Shown in pieces: positions 45,114 through 53,658 of a stretch of DNA of 64,000 nt (its first letter is position 1; each line of letters opens with the position of its first letter). Source of the DNA: Amycolatopsis pretoriensis (GTDB lineage: Bacteria > Actinomycetota > Actinomycetes > Mycobacteriales > Pseudonocardiaceae); assembly GCF_900107925.1 (NCBI RefSeq), contig NZ_FNUJ01000005.1, positions 558,001 through 622,000 of the forward strand, read 5' to 3'. The translations under genes were made by a program, and so were the position numbers. The notes beneath the pieces were generated by a model. That model was not told where the DNA came from. It was given only the letters and a program-made list of their open reading frames with translations, and searched no databases.

Positions 45114-46448
45114 TCATTCCTTGATCGGCTCTTTGATCGGCTCGAAGACCACGGTGGGCTCGTCGGCGCCGGGTGGCACGTAGTCGCGCAGCCCGGCCCG
45201 CAGCTGCAGCCACCAGATGACGGACCCGCTGAGCGTCGCGGTCGCGACGCCCCACGCGGACCCGCCCGCGCCGCCGAGGAAGGCGCCGGCGATGCCGAAC
45301 GTGACGTAGAACAGGGAGGCGATCAGCTGCGACCGCAGGCTCCGCTTGGCCGCGCCCAGCGCGCGGAGACCGGCCGCCGCGCCGGTGGCGAAGCTCGCGC
45401 CGACCACGGCGAGGGTGACCGGGAGGATCAGCGGGGACGACGAGTCCCACACGTCACCCATCACCCAGCGGCCGGCGCTGTCGGGCAGGAGGAGCAGCAG
45501 GCCGAGGCCCCAGCACAGCGCGGCGGCGGCCTGGCCGCCGCCGAGGATCACGCAGAAGTGCTTCAGCCGGTGCGGCGCCCGCTGGAGCACCCGCGCGCCC
45601 TCGGCGACGGTGACCAGGGACAGCCCCATGAGCAGGGCCAGGAACGGGCCGAGCAGCTGCTCGGCGCCGCGGACCGCGCCGACGGCGGTGATGCCGGCGA
45701 TGGCGCCGAGGCCGTACGCGCGCAGCTGGGACGCGCCGCTGTTGCTGACGTTCTCGACTAGGTAGCGGACGCTCAGGTCGCGCTGGGTGCGGAGCCAGCC
45801 GGCCAGCTCGCGCGGGTGGGGGAGGATGCCCGTCTGGAACCAGCCGTAGACCGCGGCGAGCGCGGCCGCGATGCCCCAGGCGAGCACGAACGCGACGACC
45901 GACCCGACCCGGCCGGCGATGAACAGCGCCGGGAGCAGGGCGATGCCGCACGCGACGTCGTTGAAGAACGCCTTCTTGCCCTGGCCGCGCGCGAAGAACG
46001 CGAACCGCCAGGCGTCCTGCAGGAGCAGTCCCGGCAGGACGACGGCGAGCGCGACGAACGCGTTGCCGAGCGGGCCGCCCGCGGCCAGCCCGGCGACCAG
46101 GCTGATCAGCCCGGTCACGCAGCCGACGCCGATCGCGGTGCCGGAGGCGCTGGCGACCCCCAGGCGCCAGCGGTCCTCCGGCACCGCGGAGAACCGCACC
46201 ATCAGGGGGTCGGTGGCCAGGCCGCGCGAGACGTTCAGCACCACGCCGTAGGTGACCCAGACGAGGCTGAAGATGCCGAACGCGAACGTGCCGAGCGAGC
46301 GGGCCACGTACAGCCCGACCGCGAAGTTGGTCAGGCTGGACACCGCCTGGTCGCCGAGGCCCCAGCTGAGGCGTCCGGCCATCGCGCGCACCGCGCCCGA
46401 GGAGAAGATCGAGCGCGGCGCACGGCGGTGGTTGGCCACGTCGCTCAC
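45114..46448 (-). CDS. Wzx-type oligosaccharide flippase
   Basis: 444 residues with about 12 hydrophobic segments, MOP-superfamily layout (WGLGDQAVSSLTNFAVGLYV near the N-terminus). Flips undecaprenyl-linked repeat units across the membrane for the Wzy-type polymerase encoded on the other strand. GTG start overlaps the preceding stop (GTGA). The short C-terminal repeat IKEPIKE comes from a tandem 12-base duplication. Confidence 0.9.
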   Translation of the reverse strand: MSDVANHRRAPRSIFSSGAVRAMAGRLSWGLGDQAVSSLTNFAVGLYVARSLGTFAFGIFSLVWVTYGVVLNVSRGLATDPLMVRFSAVPEDRWRLGVASASGTAIGVGCVTGLISLVAGLAAGGPLGNAFVALAVVLPGLLLQDAWRFAFFARGQGKKAFFNDVACGIALLPALFIAGRVGSVVAFVLAWGIAAALAAVYGWFQTGILPHPRELAGWLRTQRDLSVRYLVENVSNSGASQLRAYGLGAIAGITAVGAVRGAEQLLGPFLALLMGLSLVTVAEGARVLQRAPHRLKHFCVILGGGQAAAALCWGLGLLLLLPDSAGRWVMGDVWDSSSPLILPVTLAVVGASFATGAAAGLRALGAAKRSLRSQLIASLFYVTFGIAGAFLGGAGGSAWGVATATLSGSVIWWLQLRAGLRDYVPPGADEPTVVFEPIKEPIKE

Positions 46449-47725
46449 TCCTTGACCAAGCCGGCGTCGTGCAGGGCGCGGGCGGCGACGTCGACGATGT
46501 CGAAGGGCAGCCCGGCCCGTTCGGCGATGTCGAGCAGGCTGTGCTCGCCGTCGGAGAGGTTGAGCACCCACAGCATCGCCATCTGGGCCTGCTTGGCGTC
46601 GCTGCGGCCGCCGAGGGAGTCGTACAGCCCGCGCTTGCCGAGCTGCGGCTCGCCGTACGGGCTGAGGTTGACGTACCGGCGGTTGCGGTCCAGGACACCG
46701 AAGGCGTCCCGCAACGCGCCGAGCGTGTCTTCCATGGCCGCCGGCGACACGAAACCCGGGTTGTCGGCGGAGGTGTGGTACTCGGGGTAGCCCGCGTACG
46801 GCGTCCGGGTCAGCGAGCCGACGCCGAGGTTGAAGCCCGGCGAGCAGAACTGGCGCTCGTCGTAGCCATACGGCGAGAAGTCGACAACTCGATGTTCCCG
46901 CGAGCGCAGCACGTGCTGCATCACCCGGTCGATCTCGGCGTCGTCGCGGCGGGACTTCTTGTACGTCAACGATCCCGGGTCGCCCGCGCAGGCCAGGACC
47001 AGCCCGTGCTTGACCTTCTCGATCCGGGACGAGTTGCGGGCCAGCCAGGTGATCGAGCCGATCGTCCCGGGCATGAACAGGAAGCGGTAGGTGTAGTGCG
47101 GCTGCGAAAGAGCGAGCTGCTGGGCCAGCGAAATGGCCACCGCGATGCCGGCGAGGTTGTCGTTGGCCAGCGACGGGTGGCAAATGTGGCAGGAGACGAT
47201 GACCTCGTCGGTGACGCGCCCCGGGACGACGTGCTCGCCGTAGGTCAGCGAGCCGTCGGCCAGGGTCGAGTCGATGACGACGTCGTACTCGCCGTCGGGC
47301 AGCGCGTCGAGCTTCTCCTGCGCCAGGCAGAAACCCCAGGCCGGGGCGTAGTAGCTGGTTCGGTACGGCACCCACGACGGCTGGTCCGGCAGCGTGTGCA
47401 GGTGCTCCCGCAGCTCGCTCAGCGGCATCCGCTGCCGCACCGGGACGCTGTACCCGACGACGTGCAGGTTCGACTCCTGGAAGTCGATCACCCTCTCCCC
47501 GGAGGGAGACGCGACGTAGGCGTCGCGGATGTTCCACTCCTGCGGGATCGTCCAGTCCAGCACGGCCGTCCCGGTCGGGACCTCGTGCCGCTCCAGCGGG
47601 ATGTGCTCGCCGATGATGTCCAGGGTCTGCCGCACACCGTCGCCGGTGATGCTGCGGCAGATCGGGTACAGCCGCTCGACGAGGGCGTGCAGCTCCTCCC
47701 CCGTCCGCAGCTGCGGGCCCGCCAC
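46445..47725 (-). CDS. DUF4910 aminopeptidase-like protein with C-terminal winged helix
   Basis: 426 residues. A zinc-peptidase-like core (VSCHICHPSLANDNLAGIAV, FSPYGYDERQFCSPGFNLGV, YPEYHTSADNPGFV) is the DUF4910 signature, with the M28-type His/Asp/Glu/His ligands apparent. The last 80 residues look like a winged-helix module (LDIAERAGLPFDIVDVAARA). Found repeatedly in surface-sugar operons, where it is thought to hydrolyse an amide on a sugar nucleotide or release an aminoacyl group; substrate unknown. GTG shares a base with the epimerase stop (TAGTG). Confidence 0.88.
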   Translation of the reverse strand: MAGPQLRTGEELHALVERLYPICRSITGDGVRQTLDIIGEHIPLERHEVPTGTAVLDWTIPQEWNIRDAYVASPSGERVIDFQESNLHVVGYSVPVRQRMPLSELREHLHTLPDQPSWVPYRTSYYAPAWGFCLAQEKLDALPDGEYDVVIDSTLADGSLTYGEHVVPGRVTDEVIVSCHICHPSLANDNLAGIAVAISLAQQLALSQPHYTYRFLFMPGTIGSITWLARNSSRIEKVKHGLVLACAGDPGSLTYKKSRRDDAEIDRVMQHVLRSREHRVVDFSPYGYDERQFCSPGFNLGVGSLTRTPYAGYPEYHTSADNPGFVSPAAMEDTLGALRDAFGVLDRNRRYVNLSPYGEPQLGKRGLYDSLGGRSDAKQAQMAMLWVLNLSDGEHSLLDIAERAGLPFDIVDVAARALHDAGLVKE

Positions 47726-48744
47726 TAGCGCCGCCGCATGGTGTCGTCGACGCGGCCGGCTTCGCCCTCGCTCTTCAGCCACGCGAGCCGCGTGAACAGC
47801 TGCTGGAACGACTCCCGCGTCAGCCCGAACTTGCGGTAGGCCTCGATGAGCTCGACGGCGCCGTCCTTGACCGACCACTCGCACGCGAAGCCCGGGATGG
47901 CGTCGCGGAAGCGCGAGAAGTCGACGCGGTACGAGCGCGGGTCGGCGCCGGCCTCGCCGGTGATGTTCAGCGTCGAGCCCGGCACGGCCTCGACGACCTC
48001 CTGGGCGATCTCGGCGACGGTGACGTTGTTGTCCTCGGTGCCGATGTTGAAGGCCTTGTTGTGCACGGCCTCCTTGGGCGCCGTCAGGGCCGCCGTGAAC
48101 GCGCGCGCGATGTCCTGGGCGTGCACCAGCGGCCGCCACGGCGTGCCGTCCGACAGCACCAGGACCTCGCCGGACAGGTGCGCGTGCGCGGTCAGGTTGT
48201 TCAGCACGATGTCGCCGCGCAGCCGGGGCGAGTAGCCGAACGCGGTCGCGTTGCGCATGTAGACCGGGGTGAAGTCGTCGTCGGCGAGCTCGTGGACGTC
48301 GGCCTCGACGCGCACCTTCGACTCCGCGTACGGCGTCACCGGCTTCAGCGGGGCGTCCTCGTCGACGAGCTTGTCGCCGCCCGCGCCGTACACCGAGCAG
48401 GTCGACGCGTAGAGGTACCGCCCGACGCCGGCCTCCTTCGCCAGCTTCGCGAGCTTCACCGACGCGTGGTGGTTGATGTCGTAGGTCAGCTCCGGCGCGA
48501 GCGAGCCGAGCGGGTCGTTCGACAGCGCGGCCAGGTGGATCACGGCGTCGAAGCCCTCGACATGCGAAAGCGTGACGTCCCGCAGGTCGACGACGTGCCC
48601 GGCCGGGTCGGCCGGGGCGGGCCCGAGCAGGCAGTCCTCGAACAGCCCGGAGTCGAGGCCGAAGACCTCGTGGCCGGCGGCGGCGAGCACCGGGGCCATC
48701 ACCGTCCCCAGGTAGCCCTTGTGCCCCGTCAGCAACACCCGCAT
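47725..48744 (-). CDS. NAD-dependent epimerase/dehydratase (extended SDR)
   Basis: 339 residues. Cofactor loop TGHKGYLGT at 6-14, HLAALSNDPLG, the active-site TCSVYG and YAESK (Tyr-x-x-x-Lys), and the C-terminal sugar-nucleotide region. Could be a 4-epimerase, a 4-keto reductase or a dehydratase. As no CDP-glucose 4,6-dehydratase is otherwise visible, this is the only candidate in the operon, though its sequence suggests a reductase/epimerase instead. Five bases after the PIG-L gene. Confidence 0.9.
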   Translation of the reverse strand: MRVLLTGHKGYLGTVMAPVLAAAGHEVFGLDSGLFEDCLLGPAPADPAGHVVDLRDVTLSHVEGFDAVIHLAALSNDPLGSLAPELTYDINHHASVKLAKLAKEAGVGRYLYASTCSVYGAGGDKLVDEDAPLKPVTPYAESKVRVEADVHELADDDFTPVYMRNATAFGYSPRLRGDIVLNNLTAHAHLSGEVLVLSDGTPWRPLVHAQDIARAFTAALTAPKEAVHNKAFNIGTEDNNVTVAEIAQEVVEAVPGSTLNITGEAGADPRSYRVDFSRFRDAIPGFACEWSVKDGAVELIEAYRKFGLTRESFQQLFTRLAWLKSEGEAGRVDDTMRRR

Positions 48745-48749
48745 CGGAT

Positions 48750-49397
48750 TCAGCCCTTCAGGTCGAGAGTGAGTTTCTTGACGAAGAACGCTTCGGCGTA
48801 CTTCGCGGCGGCCTCGATGCCGCGGATCCGGGCCAGCCCGAGGAACGCCTCGCGGTCGTACCAGGGGCGGTGGCGCTGCGACGCGTAGTGCTCCTGCAGC
48901 AGCCGGACCTTCTCTTCGGCGACGTCGTCGTCGAGCGGCTGGTACACCGAGGGGGCGCCGAGGTCGCCGTCCCACTTGACGATCTCGTAGCCCAGCGCGA
49001 GGTGGTCGCGGAACGCCGTCGGCACGAGCTTGGCCAGCCCCCGGTGGTCCTGGTGGGCGTCGTCGGTCCGCGGCGCCAGGATGACGTCCGGGTCGGTCCG
49101 CCGCCGCAGCTCCTCCAGGGCGTTCTTGGCCTCTTCCCAGTGCGCCGGGAAGCGCCCGTCCGGCAGCTTCAGCACCGTGACGTCGAGCTGCGCGCCCGGG
49201 CAGAACGCCGCCAGCGCGGCCCGCTCCTCGTCCTCGCGGGGCGTGCCGCCGCCGGAGAGGACCAGCGCGTCGACCTTCAGGCCCGGCCGCGACGCGCAGA
49301 GCGTCAGCAGCGTGCCGCCGGCGCCGATCGCGATGTCGTCGCAATGGGCGCCGAGGGCGACGACGCCGCCGAGCCGTCCCGGCCGCAGCCCGATCAC
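48750..49397 (-). CDS. PIG-L/LmbE family deacetylase
   Basis: 215 residues. Zinc motif GAHCDDIAIGAGGTL (the family AHPDDE box with Pro to Cys) and DDAHQDHRGLAK. Hydrolyses an N-acyl group, usually acetyl, from an amino sugar. In this operon the substrate would be a nucleotide or lipid-linked amino sugar. GTG overlaps the cytidylyltransferase stop (GTGA). Confidence 0.9.
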   Translation of the reverse strand: MIGLRPGRLGGVVALGAHCDDIAIGAGGTLLTLCASRPGLKVDALVLSGGGTPREDEERAALAAFCPGAQLDVTVLKLPDGRFPAHWEEAKNALEELRRRTDPDVILAPRTDDAHQDHRGLAKLVPTAFRDHLALGYEIVKWDGDLGAPSVYQPLDDDVAEEKVRLLQEHYASQRHRPWYDREAFLGLARIRGIEAAAKYAEAFFVKKLTLDLKG

Positions 49398-50188
49398 GCG
49401 ATGCTCGCCGCGGGGTGCTTCTCCCAGAGCGCCCAGGGCCGGTCGCCGTGGGTGTAGGCGTTGTCGAGGGCCGCGCGCTCCTTGACCGTGTCCGTCGGCT
49501 TCCAGAAGCCGCGGTACGGGTAGGCCAGCAGCCGGCCGCGCTTGGCCAGCTCGCCGCAGCCGTCGGCGACCAGGTCGCCGTTCTCCGGGATGTGGTCGAA
49601 CACTTCCTGCCGCAGCACGAAGTACCCGCCGTTCTCCCACAGCGGCATCTCGCTGACCGCGGTGATCGAGCCGACCTTGCCGCCTTCGTCCATCTCCACG
49701 CAGTGGAACGACGACTGCGGCGGGACGACCATCATCGACGCGCCCGCGTCGGTGTTGGAGAACCGCTCGATCATGTCGGGCAGCGGGACGTCGGACAGGA
49801 CGTCGGCGTAGTTCGCGAGGAACATCTCGTCGCCGTCGAGGTAGTCACGCACGCGGCGCAGGCGCTCGCCGATCGGCGACTCGATGCCGGTCTGCACGAA
49901 GGTGATCGTCCAGTCGGCGATGTCGGTCGAGAGCAGCTCCGCCTGCCCGTTGCGCAGTACGAAGTCGTTCGAAATGGTTTCCTGGTAGTTCAGGAAGAAG
50001 TTCTTGATGTGCGCCGCGCCGTAGCCGAGGCACAGGATGAATTCGGTGTGGCCGAAATGCGCGTAGTAACGCATGACGTGCCAGATGAGCGGTCTCGGAC
50101 CGACCATCGCCATCGGCTTCGGGACGTCGTCGGCCGCGCCGTTGCGCATCCGCATCCCGTAACCACCGCAGAAGAGGACGACCTTCAC
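49394..50188 (-). CDS. rfbF: Glucose-1-phosphate cytidylyltransferase-like nucleotidyltransferase
   Basis: 264 residues, the size of RfbF. VVLFCGGYGMRMRN is the nucleotide loop, VPKPMAMVGPRPLIWHVMRY the activating Lys region, and WENGGYFVLRQEVFD the sugar-binding part. Makes CDP-glucose from CTP and glucose-1-phosphate, the entry step to CDP-deoxysugars. GTG start, one base after the methyltransferase stop. A partner CDP-glucose 4,6-dehydratase is not in the window. Confidence 0.92.
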   Translation of the reverse strand: MKVVLFCGGYGMRMRNGAADDVPKPMAMVGPRPLIWHVMRYYAHFGHTEFILCLGYGAAHIKNFFLNYQETISNDFVLRNGQAELLSTDIADWTITFVQTGIESPIGERLRRVRDYLDGDEMFLANYADVLSDVPLPDMIERFSNTDAGASMMVVPPQSSFHCVEMDEGGKVGSITAVSEMPLWENGGYFVLRQEVFDHIPENGDLVADGCGELAKRGRLLAYPYRGFWKPTDTVKERAALDNAYTHGDRPWALWEKHPAASIA

Positions 50189-50189
50189 T

Positions 50190-51422
50190 TCACTGCACCT
50201 CGACGATTTCCAAGTGGGGGATCGGGAACACGAGCTTTCCGCCCCACGCCCCGATGTAGGAGAGCTGTTCGGTCAGTTCCTCCCGGAGGTTCCACGGGAG
50301 GACGAGCACGTAGTCCGGCCGGTCGGCTTCGATCCGCTCCGGGGGCAGCACCGGAATGCGCGTGCCGGGGGTGAACCGGCCGTGCTTGTACGGGTTGCGG
50401 TCGACCGTGTACTGCAGCAGGTCCGTCCGGATGCCGCAGTGGTTCAGCAGGGTGTTGCCCTTGCCCGGGGCGCCGTAGCCGACGACGGTCTTCCCGTCGT
50501 TGCGCGCCTCGATGAGGAACTTCAGCAGGTCCAGCCGCACGCGCGTGACGCGCTCGGAGAACTCGGTGTACCCGGACAGCTCGTGCAGCCCGGCGGCCTT
50601 TTCGCGCTCCAGCACGTCGGTCATCCGCTCGCTGGGCTCGCCCGCGACTTCGGCGGGACGCGCCCACAGCCGGATCGACCCGCCGTGCGTCGGCACCAGT
50701 TCGACGTCGACGACGGTCAGGCCGCCGGTCGCGAGGGCGCGGCGGGCGGATTCGACCGTGTAGTACTGGAAGTGCTCGTGGTAGATCGTGTCGTACTGGT
50801 TCTTCTCGATCAGCGTGAGCAGGTGCTGGACCTCGATGGAGACCCAGCCGTCGTCCGCGACCAGCGCGCGCAGGCCCTTGGTGAAGCCGAGGACGTCGGG
50901 GATGTGCGCGTAGACGTTGTTCGCGGCGACGAGATCGGCGGGGCCGTGCTCCTCGCGCACCTTCAGGCCGGTTTCCTCGGAGAGGAAGGCCGTCAGGGTG
51001 GGCACGCCGGCGTCGCGCGCCGCCTGCCCGACGTTCACCGAAGGTTCGACGCCCAGACACCGGATGCCGTGGCCGACGACGTGCTTGAGCAGGTAGCCGT
51101 CGTTGCTGGCGACCTCGACGACGAACGACTTCTCCCCGAGCCCCAGCCGCTCGACCGCGCCGTCGACGTACCGCTTCGCGTGTTCGACCCACGACGTCGA
51201 GAACGACGAGAAGTAGGCGTACTCGGTGAAGGTGTCGTCAGGATCGATCAGCGGGGGGATCTGGGCGAGCCAGCAGTCGGTGCACACCTTGAGGTGGAGC
51301 GGGAAGGTGGCCTCCGGCTCGTCGAGCTGTTCGGCGGTCAAGAATCGCTCACACGGGGGAGTGGCCCCGAGGTCCACCACGCTGGCCGTGTTTGTCGAAC
51401 CGCAGAGTCGACATGTGGTCAT
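50190..51422 (-). CDS. SAM-dependent sugar C-methyltransferase
   Basis: 410 residues. N-terminal zinc knuckle (CRLCGSTN and CTDCWLAQ), central Rossmann SAM domain (VVEVASNDGYLLKHVVGHGI, with YHEHFQYYTVES as the catalytic Tyr/His/Glu region), and a C-terminal Methyltransf_14-like domain (TVVGYGAPGKGNTLLNH). This is the architecture of TylC3/EvaC-type 3-C-methyltransferases that act on 4-keto-deoxysugar nucleotides. First gene of the operon, with AAGGAG as ribosome site. Confidence 0.92.
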   Translation of the reverse strand: MTTCRLCGSTNTASVVDLGATPPCERFLTAEQLDEPEATFPLHLKVCTDCWLAQIPPLIDPDDTFTEYAYFSSFSTSWVEHAKRYVDGAVERLGLGEKSFVVEVASNDGYLLKHVVGHGIRCLGVEPSVNVGQAARDAGVPTLTAFLSEETGLKVREEHGPADLVAANNVYAHIPDVLGFTKGLRALVADDGWVSIEVQHLLTLIEKNQYDTIYHEHFQYYTVESARRALATGGLTVVDVELVPTHGGSIRLWARPAEVAGEPSERMTDVLEREKAAGLHELSGYTEFSERVTRVRLDLLKFLIEARNDGKTVVGYGAPGKGNTLLNHCGIRTDLLQYTVDRNPYKHGRFTPGTRIPVLPPERIEADRPDYVLVLPWNLREELTEQLSYIGAWGGKLVFPIPHLEIVEVQ

Positions 51423-51588
51423 CTACCAGGCTCCTTGGCTCGCGGTCGCGATGTGCGCTTAACACGTCGAGCAGGGGCTGATCGTCGTTACAGCGACGCG
51501 TGAGGCACTGGTGGACCGATTCGGAACCGCAACCTGGTTGCGCGGAATGTGGCGGAGATCACGGACGGTACCCGTCCGGACCCGTAAC

Positions 51589-51615
51589 GTCCACAGTGGA
51601 CCCGGGTCCTAGGCT
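51589..51615 (+). promoter_or_regulatory. Candidate leaderless promoter with GTCCACAGTGGAC palindrome
   Basis: A TAGGCT -10 box (51610-51615) stands six bases before the ATG of the YrdB-type gene. GTCCACAGTGGAC (51589-51601) covers the -35/spacer region, where no good -35 is visible, so an activator or repressor site is possible. Confidence 0.4.
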
Positions 51616-51621
51616 GGCCGG

Positions 51622-51990
51622 ATGACTTCGGAAACGGGTCCCCGCCTGAGCGGGGTCGCGGGCGTGGTGCTGACGGTCCGCTTCCTCACCGAGCTGGCCT
51701 TGCTGGGCGGCTTGGCACTGGCCGGCACGCAGCTCGGCACCGGCGTGGCGCTGTCGATCGTCGACGCGGTCCTGCTGCCGGTGGTGGCGGCCGCGATCTG
51801 GGGTTTGTTCATCGCGCCGAAGGCCGGCCGCCGGCTACCGGAACCGGCCCGGTTCCTGGTGGAGTTCGCGCTGTTCGCGGCCACCGGGGTGGTCCTCGCA
51901 CTGGTCGGGTGGGTGGTCTGGGGGATCGTGCTGGCCGTCGTCGGAATCGGCATCGCGGCGCTGACCAGGGGTTTTGCCAAAGACGGCTGA
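51622..51990 (+). CDS. YrdB/DUF2568 family membrane protein
   Basis: 122 residues with four hydrophobic segments. The pattern VRFLTELALLGGLALAGTQL, IWGLFIAPKAGRRLPEPAR and a C-terminal helix pair fits the YrdB (DUF2568) family, whose function is unknown. ATG start probably read from a leaderless mRNA. Divergent from the polysaccharide operon by 200 bases; probably unrelated. Confidence 0.85.
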   Translation: MTSETGPRLSGVAGVVLTVRFLTELALLGGLALAGTQLGTGVALSIVDAVLLPVVAAAIWGLFIAPKAGRRLPEPARFLVEFALFAATGVVLALVGWVVWGIVLAVVGIGIAALTRGFAKDG

Positions 51991-52026
51991 CTTTACCAGT
52001 CGATTACCCACCCCTCGGCGGCTAGC

Positions 52027-52295
52027 GTGACTGATCGGACGCCGTCAGTCACGATGCTTTCGGGCAAGCCGAAGAGCTGCTGGCGCGGCTGGATCAGGAG
52101 CTGAAGGACGCCTTGGGCTCCTGGCTCGGCGAGGGGCGGAACGCTTTCGCCAAAGCATATGGCGATTGGGTTGTCGCAGCCCGGGAATTGCACTCCGACC
52201 TTCCGCGTTTCCGGGAGTTCGTCTTGACCGCGCACGACAACCACGGTGCGGCCCTGTCGGCCAACGTGGGGATCTGGTGTGGCCCGGATCGATGA
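52027..52295 (+). pseudogene. WXG100-like ESX substrate with a probable frameshift
   Basis: From 52035 one frame reads SDAVSHDAFGQAEELLARLD and then GSWLGEGRNAFAKAYGDWVV, a helix - WLG turn - helix as in WXG100 proteins, to TGA at 52293-52295 (87 codons). The natural start, GTG at 52027, is one base out of frame with it. Either one base was lost near 52036 or translation starts at TTG 52113, giving a 60-residue stub without the first helix. Its end overlaps the toxin gene by 17 bases, as in intact WXG-toxin pairs. Confidence 0.5.
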
Positions 52296-53658
52296 CGGCG
52301 GTGCGCCGCCGGGCGTCGTCGACGTCACCCCGGAGGACTTCCACGCCGTCGCACTGGAGCTGGCCGACGGCCAGGAGCGGCTGCACCGGATCCGGCTGGA
52401 GCTGTTCGCCGCGCTGGACGGCAATGCCGGCGCGGCTGGTGCGGGCGATGGTGCCGACGCCTTCGAACACTCCTACCGGGAAGCGCTGCACACCGCGGTC
52501 GCGGCGTTCTTCCGCGCCTACGACGTGCTCGGCTCGGTCGCCGCGGGGATCGACCAAGCTGGTCTGAACCACTGGAACGCCGACAACTCTTCCCACCCGC
52601 ACCCCGGTCCGGCGCCGTGGACGCCGCTGGTGCCAACGAAGGCCGGTGGCAGCCCGGCGTGGCCGAGCCTGCTGGGTCCGGAGGAGTGGTGGCTGCCGCA
52701 CGGGATAGCCCGGTACGTGCCGAACGCCGACACCGGGAAGCTGACGAACGTCCAACTGGCTTTCGAGCAAGCCGGTGACGCGGTGCAGGCGCTGGCCGCC
52801 GACCTCAAGAACCGGATGTTCGCGTTGGTGGAGAACAACGATGCCGCCGACGTCGACGCTCTGAACGACTTCTGGGACCGGCTCGCAGGTGGCCACGACT
52901 CGGCGATCTTCTTCGTCCTTCCGCAGTTCCTCCAAAAGCTGTCGACGGTTTTCGCCGACTTCCGGGTTTGGGTCGTCGATACTCGCCAGCGCATCGAGGA
53001 CTCGGTCCGTGACGTGGTCGACGGAGCCGGGCTCGGGCTCGCGATCGCGGGCATCGTCAGCATCCTCACCGAGGGCGCGTTCGACGTCCTCGTGGGCGCG
53101 GCCGAACTGCTGGGGATCGACGTCATCGGCGCGCTGGCCGGCCCGATCGCGGAGCTTTCGGCCGGAGCGGTGGCGGTGCTCGAAGGAGCGGAAGTCCTCG
53201 GTGCGGTGGCGGGTGGGGTGACGGCCATGGAGATGGCGGTCGAGCGGACCCCGGAGCCGAACATCGAGCAGGCGGACACCACGAAGCTCGGTGAGGAGCT
53301 CGGTGAGCGAACCGGCGCGATCGACCAATCCGAATCCGCGTTCAACCAGGCTGAGCAGAAGATCGCCGAACGACTGGCCGGAGAGGGAGACGACGTGAAG
53401 GCGCTCAAGCCGTCCACGCAACCGGGGGTTCGGACACCGGACGCGCTCGTGGACGGAACGCCGACCGAGTTCAAGACGATCGAGGCGACTGATCCGGGTA
53501 GTACGAAAGTCATGCGAGTACTCGACGATTCGGCGCGCAAGGGTGGCCAGGCGCGTGAGACAAGATCATCATACGGGGCGACGGCTGGACAGTTGTCGGT
53601 CCTTGAGGGCGGTGCGGGAGGTGCGCGCAGATGGCGGCACATGTCGAAATCTTCCTGA
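52279..53658 (+). CDS. ESX-linked polymorphic toxin with disrupted CdiA_C-type nuclease domain
   Basis: 459 residues. Residues 1-300 are helical and WXG/LXG-like, with a Gly/Ala-rich segment (GLGLAIAGIVSILTEGAFDV) as a likely translocation region. The last 80 residues begin a CdiA_C-type tRNase domain: KPSTQPGVRTPDALVDGTPT and FKTIE. After GGQAR, where the family continues with a conserved Asp-Arg strand and about 40 residues, the frame turns to unrelated sequence. In another frame, 53559-53606 encodes DKIIIRGDGWTVVGP and a stop, the expected true C-terminus. So the catalytic core seems deleted and the frame broken. An immunity-like gene follows. Confidence 0.72.
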   Translation: MARIDDGGAPPGVVDVTPEDFHAVALELADGQERLHRIRLELFAALDGNAGAAGAGDGADAFEHSYREALHTAVAAFFRAYDVLGSVAAGIDQAGLNHWNADNSSHPHPGPAPWTPLVPTKAGGSPAWPSLLGPEEWWLPHGIARYVPNADTGKLTNVQLAFEQAGDAVQALAADLKNRMFALVENNDAADVDALNDFWDRLAGGHDSAIFFVLPQFLQKLSTVFADFRVWVVDTRQRIEDSVRDVVDGAGLGLAIAGIVSILTEGAFDVLVGAAELLGIDVIGALAGPIAELSAGAVAVLEGAEVLGAVAGGVTAMEMAVERTPEPNIEQADTTKLGEELGERTGAIDQSESAFNQAEQKIAERLAGEGDDVKALKPSTQPGVRTPDALVDGTPTEFKTIEATDPGSTKVMRVLDDSARKGGQARETRSSYGATAGQLSVLEGGAGGARRWRHMSKSS

